A stretch of DNA of 64,000 nucleotides from Kribbella pratensis (GTDB taxonomy: Bacteria; Actinomycetota; Actinomycetes; Propionibacteriales; Kribbellaceae). Below, piece by piece: positions 25,254 to 33,343 of this stretch. Both the position numbers and the translations under genes were made by a program. Location of the stretch: contig NZ_SODP01000002.1 in assembly GCF_004365355.1 (NCBI RefSeq), positions 2,043,846-2,107,845 of the forward strand, given 5' to 3'. The stretch's first letter is position 1. Every line of letters starts with the position of its first letter. The notes under the pieces were generated by a model, which saw nothing but the letters and a program-made list of their open reading frames with translations, was not told where the DNA came from and searched no databases.

Positions 25254-25874
25254 ATGTCTCAGCGTAGCAGCGAATCGGATCAAGAGACCAGCAGCCGTCC
25301 CACGCCCGCGAATGCGATCGGCGAGGAGCGGATCCTGGATGCGGCGTACGAGTTGCTGCTGGCGATCGGGATGCGGCGGATGACGATGGCCGACATCGCC
25401 CGGCACGCGGAGGTCTCCCGCGCGACCCTCTACCGGCGCTGGCCCAACGTGCAGGCCGTGGTTGCGGCGCTGATGACCCGCGAGTGGACCATCGCGCTCG
25501 TCTCGGCGTTCCAGCCTGACGCAGCCGACGGTCGTGCGCGGCTGGTCGAGGGGGTCGTCGAGGTGGTGGCCAAGACCCGCGTCCACCCGTTGATGCGCAA
25601 GATCATCGAGCTCGACCCCGAGTTCCTCACGCCGTACCTGCTGGAGCGGCGCGGCAGCAGCACGGTCGCGCACCTCGCGCTGGTCGAGGAGGGCATCCGC
25701 CAGGGTCAGGCCGACGGGTCGATCCGCGACGGCGACCCGGTGTGGCTGGCCCGGCAGATCATCCTCGTCTCACTGGCGTCCGCGGTCTCCGGGCCGGTGA
25801 TGGCGGAGAAGGACGAGTACACGAAGCTCGACGAGGAGCTGCGCGTGATGCTCACGAGGTATCTCGCTCCATGA
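25254..25874 (+). CDS. TetR-family transcriptional regulator
   Basis: The 206-residue regulator has the TetR helix-turn-helix (TMADIARHAEVSRATLYRRWPN, about residues 46-67). A C-terminal TetR_C domain follows, with HPLMRKIIELDPEFLTPYLLERRG. ATG 25254 lies a few bases downstream of a GATACACT hexamer, so the transcript may be leaderless. The stop overlaps the glpD start as ATGA, so the regulator and glpD are co-translated. It is divergent from the AGPS-like oxidase. It probably senses a lipid or glycerol-phosphate metabolite and controls both directions, which is inference. Confidence 0.9.
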   Translation: MSQRSSESDQETSSRPTPANAIGEERILDAAYELLLAIGMRRMTMADIARHAEVSRATLYRRWPNVQAVVAALMTREWTIALVSAFQPDAADGRARLVEGVVEVVAKTRVHPLMRKIIELDPEFLTPYLLERRGSSTVAHLALVEEGIRQGQADGSIRDGDPVWLARQIILVSLASAVSGPVMAEKDEYTKLDEELRVMLTRYLAP

Positions 25875-27436
25875 TCGACCGGGGCGGTGGGGCGGGGAAG
25901 GAATTCAGGGCAGCGGGCAACGCGAGCCTGAATGCGGCCCGCCGGTCACGCGAGCTCGACTCGCTGACGAGCGTGGATGTGCTCGTCGTCGGCGGCGGGG
26001 TCACCGGCGCCGGCGTGGCGCTCGACGCGGCCGCCCGCGGACTCACGGTTGCCCTGGTGGAGAAGCACGACCTGGCCTTCGGCACCAGCCGGTGGAGCTC
26101 CAAGCTGGTGCACGGCGGACTGCGGTACCTCGTGTCCGGTCATGTCGGGATCGCCTACGAGAGCGCGGTCGAGCGCGGCATCCTGATGAAGACGACGGCG
26201 CCGCACCTGGTCCACCCGATCCCGCAGATCGCGCCATGGTTGCCGCAGGCAAAGTTCGCGCAGGCTGCCATGCTGCGATCGGCGTTCCTGGGCGGCGACG
26301 TCCTGCGCATGTTCGCGCGCACCAGCGACGACTACCTGCCGCACTCGCGACGGGTCAGCTCCGCCGAGCTCCTGCGGTACGCGCCGACGCTCAAGCCCGA
26401 GGGGATGCGCGGCGGCTTCCTGACCTGGGACGGCCAGCTGTATGACGACGCGCGGCTGGTGGTCGCGATCGCGCGGACCGCGGCGCAGTACGGCGCTCGC
26501 ATCCTGACCAGGGTCGCCGCCACCGAGGTCACCGGGCGTGGCGCCGTCCTGGTCGACCAGCTGACCGGCCACCGACTGACCGTGGATGCCCGGATGGTGA
26601 TCAACGCGGCCGGGATCTGGGCGGATCAGGTTGCCTCCGGCATCAAACTCCGGCCGAGCCGCGGGACTCACCTCGTCCTGCCGCAATCCGTCTTCGGCGG
26701 CCTGTCCGCCATCCTGACCGTCCCTGTCCCGGGCGAGCTCCGCCGCGTGGTGATGGCGATCCCCGCACCCGACGACAGGGTGTACGTCGGCCTCACCGAC
26801 GAGGACGCGCCCGGCCCGGTGAACGACGTACCGCATGCAACCGATGCCGAGATCGACTTCCTGCTCAACACGATCAGCTCCGCCGTGCAGCAGCCGTTGA
26901 CGCGCGCTGACCTCCTCGGCACGTACGCCGGACTGCGCCCGCTGCTCGACACCGGCCACCACAGGGGCGAGGACAAGACCGCGGACATCTCCCGCCGGCA
27001 CGCGGTGATCACCAGCCCGGACGGCGTGGTGACGATCGTCGGCGGGAAGCTGACGACGTACCGCCGGATGGCGCAGGACGCCCTCGACAAGGCGATCGAG
27101 CAGTCGTCGCTCGACGTACGACGGCCGTGCGAAACGCACCGGATCCCGCTGGTGGGGGCCGCCGACCGGGTGCGGCTGGCCGCGGTCAAGGCGCCGGCGC
27201 GGTTCGTGCAGCGGTACGGCGTCGAGGCGCCGCAGGTGATCGCCGGTCCGCCGGAGTTCCAGCAGCCGATCGCGCCGGGGCTGCGGACGACGTACGCCGA
27301 GTTGCGGTTCGCCGTCCGGCACGAGGGTGCGCTGACCGAGGACGACGTCCTCGACCGGCGGACGCGGATCGGGTTGTCGGCCGCCGATCGCGAGCTCGCG
27401 TTGCCCGCAGTACGGGAGACTTTCGCCGCGGTGTGA
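25871..27436 (+). CDS. glpD: Glycerol-3-phosphate dehydrogenase (FAD-dependent)
   Basis: The 521-residue flavoprotein oxidises sn-glycerol-3-phosphate to DHAP at the membrane and passes electrons to quinone. The FAD motif VLVVGGGVTGAGVALDAAARG is near residue 36. The family blocks GTSRWSSKLVHGGLRYL, NAAGIWAD, SRGTHLVLP, YVGLTDEDAPG, TYAGLRPL and VTIVGGKLTTYR all match, and a C-terminal DAO_C domain follows. ATG 25871 overlaps the tetR stop. No glpK or glpF is adjacent. Its DHAP product links it conceptually to the divergent AGPS-like enzyme. Confidence 0.93.
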   Translation: MIDRGGGAGKEFRAAGNASLNAARRSRELDSLTSVDVLVVGGGVTGAGVALDAAARGLTVALVEKHDLAFGTSRWSSKLVHGGLRYLVSGHVGIAYESAVERGILMKTTAPHLVHPIPQIAPWLPQAKFAQAAMLRSAFLGGDVLRMFARTSDDYLPHSRRVSSAELLRYAPTLKPEGMRGGFLTWDGQLYDDARLVVAIARTAAQYGARILTRVAATEVTGRGAVLVDQLTGHRLTVDARMVINAAGIWADQVASGIKLRPSRGTHLVLPQSVFGGLSAILTVPVPGELRRVVMAIPAPDDRVYVGLTDEDAPGPVNDVPHATDAEIDFLLNTISSAVQQPLTRADLLGTYAGLRPLLDTGHHRGEDKTADISRRHAVITSPDGVVTIVGGKLTTYRRMAQDALDKAIEQSSLDVRRPCETHRIPLVGAADRVRLAAVKAPARFVQRYGVEAPQVIAGPPEFQQPIAPGLRTTYAELRFAVRHEGALTEDDVLDRRTRIGLSAADRELALPAVRETFAAV

Positions 27437-27476
27437 GTCGGGCGTGGGGTTAACTTGGCTGCGGGGAGGTGGAAGG

Positions 27477-28430
27477 GTGACTCAGCCGTATCCAGGGCCG
27501 TACCAAGGACCGAGTCCGTACCAGCAACGGCCGTATCCGCCGCTGCCGTACCCGGCGCCGATCATGCCGCGGTACCGGCCGTTGCGGAAGGTCGCGATCG
27601 TCAGCATCGTGCTGATGGGGCTGACCTCGCTCGCGGCGGTGATCCAGTCCGTGCTGCTCTGGCGTTCGTACGACGAGGTCAAGCGCCTCGTGTACGGGCT
27701 GCTCTCCGAGGAGGAGATCGACCGCGGCGTCGAGTCGATCTCGGGCACCGGCCCGCTGCTGAACCTGGTCAGCTACCTGCTGATGGGGACCGGGATCGCC
27801 TTCCTGATCTGGCTGTGGCAGGCCCGCGAGAACACCGACTTCCTCTACTCACCCTTCGCGCCGCGCCCGGCCTTCCCCGCTGACCCCGTGCGCGGTCCGC
27901 ACCGGCGAGCGACCGGTTGGGTCGTCGGCGCCTGGTTCTGCCCGATCGTCCAGTTCTGGTACCCGTTCCAGATCGTGCAGGACATCACCAGGGCCAGCGA
28001 ACCGCCCGAAGCGCCGCGGTCCGGCCGCGTGCGCACGCTCCTGTACAGCTGGTGGGCGACCTGGACCGCGTTCTGGGTGATCCTCGTCGGCGGCGGCGCG
28101 GTCGCGGTGATCGGGTTCATCGTCTGGTTCGTCCGGCTGGTGCAGGTGTCGGAGAGCAGCGACGCGGGCAGCCCGTACGTCGACATCTACGACATGCAGG
28201 ACTTCATGGTCCGCGTCGCGCTGGGCGTCGACATCGGCTTCACGGTCGCGACCGTCCTGCTGATCGTCGCCGCGGTCGCCGCGTCGTTCCTGATGCTCCA
28301 GGTCACCGACTGGCAGCACACCCGCGCCACCCCGCCACCGATCCAGGACCTGCCGCGGCCGTTCGGGCCTCCGCAGTACGCCCCGCGGTACCACCGCCCC
28401 GGCCCGAACTTCCCGACCTACGGACCCTGA
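27477..28430 (+). CDS. DUF4328 membrane protein, third paralogue
   Basis: The 317-residue protein starts at GTG 27477 with GGGGAGG nearby. A Pro/Tyr/Gln-rich cytoplasmic leader (residues 1-40) precedes the DUF4328 domain with about five membrane helices. Shared motifs include IAFLIWLWQARENTDFL, GWVVGAWFCPIVQFWYPFQIVQDI and the final LQVTDWQHT. It differs from the two at 13-16 kb by having the disordered segment at the N-terminus. The 3' end overlaps the convergent phosphatase-like gene by 13 bp. Function unknown. Confidence 0.8.
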   Translation: MTQPYPGPYQGPSPYQQRPYPPLPYPAPIMPRYRPLRKVAIVSIVLMGLTSLAAVIQSVLLWRSYDEVKRLVYGLLSEEEIDRGVESISGTGPLLNLVSYLLMGTGIAFLIWLWQARENTDFLYSPFAPRPAFPADPVRGPHRRATGWVVGAWFCPIVQFWYPFQIVQDITRASEPPEAPRSGRVRTLLYSWWATWTAFWVILVGGGAVAVIGFIVWFVRLVQVSESSDAGSPYVDIYDMQDFMVRVALGVDIGFTVATVLLIVAAVAASFLMLQVTDWQHTRATPPPIQDLPRPFGPPQYAPRYHRPGPNFPTYGP

Positions 28431-29173
28431 AGCAGGACGACGCTCGCATCGTCGTACTGCTTGCCGCTCGACGTGGACGCGCTGTCGTGCTGCCGCACGC
28501 GGTCGATCAACTGCCGCGGACCTTCGGTCGTGAGTACGTCGACCAGCTCCTCCCACGAGTGCCCGTACCGCTCGGCGTAGCGCGAGGCGCCGTCCGTCAG
28601 GAGCGCGATCGCCTCGACGGCCGCGCGATCCGTCGTACCGGTGACGGCCTCGTACGCCGCCTTGGGCTCGGTGCTCGCGACCCAGAAGCCGCCGGGCTGA
28701 TTGCGCCGGCGCCGTACCGTCTCGAGGGTCCGGTCCGGGAGAAGGTCGATGCGGTCGTCGCTGTGGACGGTGACCCGGCCTGCAGGCGACCGCATGACGA
28801 TGGGCGAGTCGGCCAGGACGAGATGCTCGACGTGGTCCGGGTCGAAGCGGACCATCGCGACGGTGGACGACGGGCTGTCGGGATTACTGACGTCGCAGGT
28901 ATCCGCGTGGGAGGCTCGGACCGCGGTGATCGCGTCGGCGAGCAGGTCGGTCAACGGGGCCGACGAGTGGGTCAGGAGCGGGGTCGCGAGCTCGGTTGCC
29001 AGCCGCATGACCAGCCAGGCGACCGTGTGCCGGCAGCCGGAATCCACGAAGACCCGAGGAGCGCTGGCGCCGTCGAGGACGAGCGCGAAGCCGGGTCCGG
29101 TCAGGACCAGGTCCTCGTTGACCGCAGGTGGTCGCCGATCCGGCGCGGCCTCACTGATCGAGCGGATCTCCAC
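28418..29173 (-). CDS. PP2C-like serine/threonine phosphatase domain protein
   Basis: The 251-residue protein shows the PP2C order of metal-binding motifs: VNEDLVL near residue 18, ALVLDGAS near 30-37, VLADSPIV near 118, LLTDGASR near 190 and a final YDDASVVLL near 240. This places it in the PP2C_2 type (PF13672) that dephosphorylates Ser/Thr or acts as a regulatory phosphatase. It is shorter than full PP2C enzymes, and some metal Asp positions are altered, so activity is not certain. The next gene on the same strand, upstream, is the epimerase, 4 bp away. Confidence 0.7.
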   Translation of the reverse strand: MEIRSISEAAPDRRPPAVNEDLVLTGPGFALVLDGASAPRVFVDSGCRHTVAWLVMRLATELATPLLTHSSAPLTDLLADAITAVRASHADTCDVSNPDSPSSTVAMVRFDPDHVEHLVLADSPIVMRSPAGRVTVHSDDRIDLLPDRTLETVRRRRNQPGGFWVASTEPKAAYEAVTGTTDRAAVEAIALLTDGASRYAERYGHSWEELVDVLTTEGPRQLIDRVRQHDSASTSSGKQYDDASVVLLQGP

Positions 29174-29177
29174 GGAC

Positions 29178-30068
29178 CTATTGTCCAGACACCCAACTGT
29201 CGGCGAGTGACTGGTCGAGAGCGATCTTCGGCGACCACCCGAGCTGCTCGCCGATGAGCGTGGTGTCGGCCTGCTGCCACGGTGCGCCGAGCGCGGTCTC
29301 CTGGTCGGCGTCGTCCACGATCGTCGCCGGCTGACCGCTCAGCTCGAACAACTGTCCGGCGACGTCGCGAGCCAGCGTCGCGCGCCCGGTCCCGACGTTC
29401 AGCACCGGCGGCAGCGTGGCGTCGGCGAGGGCAACCGCGAGTACGGCCTCGGCCACGTCCCGCACGTCGACGAAGTCGCGCCACACGTCGAGCGAGCCGA
29501 CCTCGATCAGGTGCCGCGAGCGGAGGTCCTCGATCACCCTGCCGGTGAGTGTGCTTTCCGGCGCTCCCGGCCCGATCACGTCGAAGATCCGCAGTACGAC
29601 GGCATCCGCGCCGCCGCGCTGAGCCCGCAGGACGAGCTCCGAGCCGGCCAGCTTGGTCAGCCCGTACGGACCGAGCGGACGGGGCGCGGCCTGCTCGTCG
29701 AGGCTCGTGCCGTGCGGCGCACCGCCGTACTCCGCCGCCGAGCCGAGCTGGACGAACCGGGCGTGCCCGGCGTTGTCCCGGGCCGAGGCGAGCAGCGCCT
29801 CGACGGCGATGACGTTCGCCCGGACAAGCTCGGCCGGCTCACCCAGCGTGGCGCCGACCGCGTTGATGATCACGGTTGGCTTGTACATCCCGATCTGGGT
29901 GTCCAGCGCGTACGGATGCATCGCGGCCAGGTCGCAGCGCCGGTACGGCTCGCTCCGGGTCCGGCTCAGGCCGCGGTACTCCACCCCGCGGTCGTCGAGC
30001 AGCGCGCAGATCCTGGCACCGAGGAAGCCCCCGGCGCCGAACACCATCACCCGCTCTGTTCCGGTCAC
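29178..30068 (-). CDS. NAD-dependent epimerase/dehydratase (extended SDR)
   Basis: From GTG 30068 the product has 296 residues with the extended-SDR cofactor motif VFGAGGFLGARI. It also has NAVGATLGEP, LGSAAEYGG, the catalytic Tyr-Lys in YGLTKLAGSELV, and a C-terminal substrate region DFVDVRDVAEAVL. Such enzymes interconvert nucleotide sugars. The start is uncertain: GGAGG abuts GTG 30068 too closely, and an ATG at 30047 or a longer reading to 30125 are alternatives. It probably forms an operon with the PP2C-like gene 4 bp downstream. Confidence 0.85.
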   Translation of the reverse strand: MTGTERVMVFGAGGFLGARICALLDDRGVEYRGLSRTRSEPYRRCDLAAMHPYALDTQIGMYKPTVIINAVGATLGEPAELVRANVIAVEALLASARDNAGHARFVQLGSAAEYGGAPHGTSLDEQAAPRPLGPYGLTKLAGSELVLRAQRGGADAVVLRIFDVIGPGAPESTLTGRVIEDLRSRHLIEVGSLDVWRDFVDVRDVAEAVLAVALADATLPPVLNVGTGRATLARDVAGQLFELSGQPATIVDDADQETALGAPWQQADTTLIGEQLGWSPKIALDQSLADSWVSGQ

Positions 30069-30181
30069 CCCTCCATCGTGCGGTTCGTATTTGTCGGTGG
30101 CCCTACCGTTCTCCGTCGTCAGCATCACAACTGTGTCGGCCGGGTCTCGGTCCACCGCGACCGACCATCCAGTCGGCGCGC

Positions 30182-30272
30182 CCGTCTCAGGGGTCAACCC
30201 CGCAGCTTGACGCTTGCGGAGGCTGATTCTCCGGGGGCAAGCGGCCGGCTGAGGGGTTGACCCCTGAGACGG
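30182..30272. repeat. 91-bp imperfect palindrome with 20-bp perfect outer arms
   Basis: The outer arms 30182-30201 and 30253-30272 are exact reverse complements (core TCAGGGGTCAACCCC / GGGGTTGACCCCTGA). Inside them CAGC pairs with GCTG, CGCTTGC with GCAAGCG and GGAG with CTCC, so nearly the whole element can fold on itself. It lies in the 334-bp gap between two divergent genes. Confidence 0.85.
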
Positions 30273-30312
30273 CCACTCCCGGTGCGGGGCCGGCGTGAGG
30301 GCGGGTAGGGGC

Positions 30313-30364
30313 GGGGTCGGTGGCCGGGGTCGGTGGGAGGGGTCGGTGGGAGGGGTCGGTGGGA
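30313..30364. repeat. 13-bp tandem repeat, four copies
   Basis: The unit GGGGTCGGTGGGA is repeated at 30326, 30339 and 30352, preceded by one degenerate copy at 30313. It ends 38 bp before the pentapeptide-protein start codon. It is purine-rich on the plus strand and could vary in copy number. Confidence 0.85.
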
Positions 30365-30402
30365 GGTGGCAGGGTGGGGGCGTCACCGAGTGAGGGAGAG
30401 AC

Positions 30403-31005
30403 ATGGCTGACCGACGTCGAGGCGTGCCGACCGAGTCGACGATCCGGGACTGGGACGACGCGGATCCGTCCGGGCAGACCTACCGGCGGGTGCTGTTCGT
30501 CGACTCCGACCTCACCGAGGTGGACAACCGCGGCGGGGTGTTCGAGGAGTGCACGTTCCGCGGGGTCCGGTTCAACGCCTCGACGCACACCGACGCCGCG
30601 TTCGTGAACTGCACGTTCGTCCGGTGCTCGCTGTTCGACACGACGTTCACCCGCTGCAAGATGGTCGGGAGCTTCTTCGACGACTGCACCTACAACCTGC
30701 TGAAGGTGAACGGCGGGGACTGGTCGTTCACCGCCCTCCCGGGCGCGGACCTGAAGGGGACCGAGTTCAGCGGGGCGAAGTTCCGCGAGGCGGAGCTGAC
30801 CGGGATCCGGGCGGCCAAGGCTTCGCTGCGAGACCTCGACCTGTCCGGAGCCAGCCTCCAGCGCGCCGATCTCACCGGCGCCGACCTGCGCGGATCCGAC
30901 CTGTCGACGCTCGATCCGCTGACCGTCACCCTGCGGGACGCCCGGATCGACATGACCCAGGCGATGGTCGTCGCCGCCTCCCTCGGGCTGGACGTCCGGC
31001 CGTGA
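30403..31005 (+). CDS. Pentapeptide-repeat protein
   Basis: The 200-residue protein is built of A(D/N)LXX-type pentapeptides. The first block is Cys/Phe-rich (FEECTFRGVRFN, FVNCTFVRCSLFDTTFTRC, residues 45-95). The second is classical (ADLKGTEFSGAKFREAEL, ADLTGADLRGSDLS, 113-168). This folds as a right-handed quadrilateral beta-helix. Some relatives such as MfpA/Qnr protect DNA gyrase, but this one is not close to gyrA here and its target is unknown. ATG 30403 has GGGAG six bases upstream. Confidence 0.88.
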   Translation: MADRRRGVPTESTIRDWDDADPSGQTYRRVLFVDSDLTEVDNRGGVFEECTFRGVRFNASTHTDAAFVNCTFVRCSLFDTTFTRCKMVGSFFDDCTYNLLKVNGGDWSFTALPGADLKGTEFSGAKFREAELTGIRAAKASLRDLDLSGASLQRADLTGADLRGSDLSTLDPLTVTLRDARIDMTQAMVVAASLGLDVRP

Positions 31006-31028
31006 CCGGCCGGGGCAGGCATCGGCGC

Positions 31029-31088
31029 TGTGGATATCCCCAGGTAGTCACGCGGTCATCCCCCGTTCTATCCACAACCTGTGGATAA
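31029..31088. other. Cluster of three DnaA-box-like sites in a convergent gap
   Basis: TGTGGATAT (31029-31037), TATCCACA (31069-31076) and TGTGGATAA (31080-31088, the exact complement of TTATCCACA) lie within 60 bp between two converging genes. The last two face each other as a perfect 8-bp inverted repeat with an ACC loop. No promoter is expected here. Confidence 0.65.
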
Positions 31089-31739
31089 CTATCCGGATAA
31101 CTGTGTGTTCGTTCTGTGATATCTGACCGGTGCGCCCGGCCGGTTCGCCGGGACGAAGGTTCCACGCCGATGACGAGCCGGCCGCCGCGATCGTCGTACG
31201 ACGAGGAGCGCGGCGTGCTCGACGACGTACTGCGGGGTGACGACGAGGTAGCGGCTCCGGGTCAGGCTCTGCAGACCGGCTGCGAGGCTGACTCCGCAGA
31301 CGGCGCCGATCGAGTTCGCGATCAGGTCGTGCAGCTGGCACGAACGGCCCAGCTGGGGGATCAGCGCCTGCACCGCCTCGACGGCGGCCGACATCCCGAC
31401 CCCGGCGGCGATTCCGTCGCCTGGCCTGCCGCTGGCCAGTGTGAGCATGCCGGCGGCCGGGACGAACAGCAGGATGTTCAGCAGGCCCTGGAGCGAGGTC
31501 AGCCCGCCTGTCGTGGTCAGGTGCGTGCCGCACTCGCCGATCTGCCCGAGGCGGTGCGGGGTCGGGCTGAGCGTCGCCGCGATGATCAGCGCGAACGCGG
31601 CCGGCATGCAGAACGCGGCCAGCCGGGGGATCAGGTCTCCCGGACGGCGGAGCGCGGAAAGGGCGATCGGCAGGGTCATGCCGGTGAGCACGAGCCAGGT
31701 GTCCAACAAGTGCGGGATACCGCGATAAGTCTCGAGCAC
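31089..31739 (-). CDS. VanZ-like membrane protein
   Basis: The 216-residue protein starts at GTG 31739 with GGGAGGG upstream. Four membrane helices are visible. VanZ hallmarks are the helix NILLFVPAAGMLTL, then SAAVEAVQALIP and the conserved QLHDLIANSIGAVCG. The C-terminal 50 residues are arginine-rich and cytoplasmic. VanZ-family proteins have been linked to lipoglycopeptide resistance, but most genomic copies have no known role. It is divergent from the EEP-family gene, with a 248-bp gap. Confidence 0.82.
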   Translation of the reverse strand: MLETYRGIPHLLDTWLVLTGMTLPIALSALRRPGDLIPRLAAFCMPAAFALIIAATLSPTPHRLGQIGECGTHLTTTGGLTSLQGLLNILLFVPAAGMLTLASGRPGDGIAAGVGMSAAVEAVQALIPQLGRSCQLHDLIANSIGAVCGVSLAAGLQSLTRSRYLVVTPQYVVEHAALLVVRRSRRPARHRRGTFVPANRPGAPVRYHRTNTQLSG

Positions 31740-31987
31740 GCGTCCGGACCCTCCCGTGGTCGACGGCTGCCTCGAACCTTCTCCTCGTCGATGTCGTTGC
31801 CTGACTCGACAATCTGCCGACCGATCCCACCGCCGCCAGAGGTGTCCGGACATCTGCACGCAGCCGCAAACTCTCCGTGACAGTCCGTGCACAAATTGAC
31901 ACGGAAGAAAGATGCTTAGGGCAACGATCATGTGCCTGCCCGGGGTGGGTACCGGGGGTCCGCACCCGAGCCGGAAGGAGCCCCCCC

Positions 31988-32815
31988 GTGGCCGATCCAC
32001 AGCTTCGCGCGATGACCTGGAACATCTGGTGGCGGTTCGGTCCACGCTGGCGGGAACGGCAACCCGGGATCCTCGCGACGATCGAGCGGTTCGATCCCGA
32101 CGTGATCGCATTGCAGGAGGTCTGGGCCGCCGGTGGGACGACGCAGGCGCACGAGTTCGCCGCGGCGCTCGGGTTCCACGCGGTGTTCGCGGCACCGTCG
32201 TACCCGCGGACGCCTGAACCGATCCTGACGCCGGATCACGACGGCGTGCAGCTCGGCGTCGCGCTGTTGAGCCGATGGCCGATCGTCGAGCACGACGCGA
32301 TCCCGATGCCGGCCCGTCACCGGTCCTGGGATCCCGTCGTACTGCGGGCCCGGGTGGCTCATCCGGCCGGACCACTGCCGATCGCCGTGGCCTGCCTGGA
32401 GCACGCGACCACCTTCAGCGACGACAGACTGGCGCAGGCGGCACTGCTGGCCGATCTCGGGACGGACCCCTCCACCGACGGGCCGTGCCCGTCGCTGGTG
32501 ATGGGCGATCTGAACGCGGCCGCCGACAGCGCAGTACTTCGTCCGCTCCGCGACGTCCTGCTCGACGCCTGGGTGGCCGGCGGCGGTACGCCGGAGGCTG
32601 TGACGCTGCCGTCGACCCATCCGTCGGCGCCGCTCGAGGCCGGTCCGGAACTGGTCGACCAGCGGATCGACCACATCTGGTACCGGCCGGGCCACGAGGA
32701 TCAGCTCGTCAATGTCGAGTCGGCCGTCCTCGCGGGCGACTCCGTAGACGGAATCTTCCCGTCCGATCACCGGGCCGTGGTGTGCGATTTCCGTTGGCGG
32801 CACCGCTCCGCCTGA
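31988..32815 (+). CDS. Endonuclease/exonuclease/phosphatase family protein
   Basis: The 275-residue protein has the EEP-fold motifs in order: MTWNIWWRFG, ALQEVWAAGG (metal Glu), GVALLSRWPI, VMGDLNAAADS, RIDHIWYRPG and a final FPSDHRAVVCDF. These give Mg-dependent phosphodiester hydrolysis; relatives cleave DNA, phosphoinositides or sphingomyelin. No signal peptide is present. GTG 31988 is preceded by GGAAGGAG. A TTGACA hexamer at 31896 may be part of its promoter. The actual substrate cannot be told. Confidence 0.88.
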   Translation: MADPQLRAMTWNIWWRFGPRWRERQPGILATIERFDPDVIALQEVWAAGGTTQAHEFAAALGFHAVFAAPSYPRTPEPILTPDHDGVQLGVALLSRWPIVEHDAIPMPARHRSWDPVVLRARVAHPAGPLPIAVACLEHATTFSDDRLAQAALLADLGTDPSTDGPCPSLVMGDLNAAADSAVLRPLRDVLLDAWVAGGGTPEAVTLPSTHPSAPLEAGPELVDQRIDHIWYRPGHEDQLVNVESAVLAGDSVDGIFPSDHRAVVCDFRWRHRSA

Positions 32816-32928
32816 GCGCGGGATCAACCGATCGGTGGAGGGCGATCAGGCCGGCTGGGCGATGTGGGGAGCGGGGCCGTCACGGGAGAGTCGGGGTATC
32901 GAGATCGACCCCGAAACGGAGACCGAAG

Positions 32929-33342
32929 ATGACCACCCCGGTGAACGTCGAACACCCGCGGAGCGCGGCCGCGTTGCGGAGCGTGCAACTGCTGGTGGCA
33001 AGCTACCTCGCGATCAGCGTGCTGACCCTGATCGCCATCATTGCCCTGCGCAACCACCCGTCGATGGTGAACGACGCGGTCTGGACCCGCGGCACGATCG
33101 TCGTCGGCAGCGCGCTCCTGACCTTCCTGTTCGCCCGCAGCGCGGCACGCGGCTCGCGGCGCGGATACCTCCGGCTCCGGATCGTGTCGGCGGTGATGCT
33201 GGTCGCGATCGTCGTGATCATCTCGCTGCCGGGCGTCTTCCCGCTCTGGATGAAGGGCGAGCAGGCCGTCTGCGGACTACTGCTGTTCGGCGTCGCCCTG
33301 CTGGTGAACGGCAAGCACCTCCGCTCGGTGTTCACTAACTGA
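32929..33342 (+). CDS. Small four-helix membrane protein upstream of a two-component system
   Basis: The 137-residue protein has hydrophobic segments near residues 18-40, 55-72, 82-108 and 112-128 and little else (LLVASYLAISVLTLIAII; AVCGLLLFGVALLVNG). It ends one base before the histidine kinase start and is surely co-transcribed with it. Such small membrane partners may modulate the kinase, but no motif shows this. ATG 32929 is chosen over a longer reading that overlaps the EEP gene in another frame. Confidence 0.75.
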   Translation: MTTPVNVEHPRSAAALRSVQLLVASYLAISVLTLIAIIALRNHPSMVNDAVWTRGTIVVGSALLTFLFARSAARGSRRGYLRLRIVSAVMLVAIVVIISLPGVFPLWMKGEQAVCGLLLFGVALLVNGKHLRSVFTN

Positions 33343-33343
33343 C

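Noticed and set aside
30069..30404. N-terminal extension of the epimerase through the palindrome and tandem repeats
   Set aside because: The translated extension is Pro-rich nonsense (PPTPPTDPSHRP) made by the 13-bp repeats. The Rossmann motif starts only after 30068.
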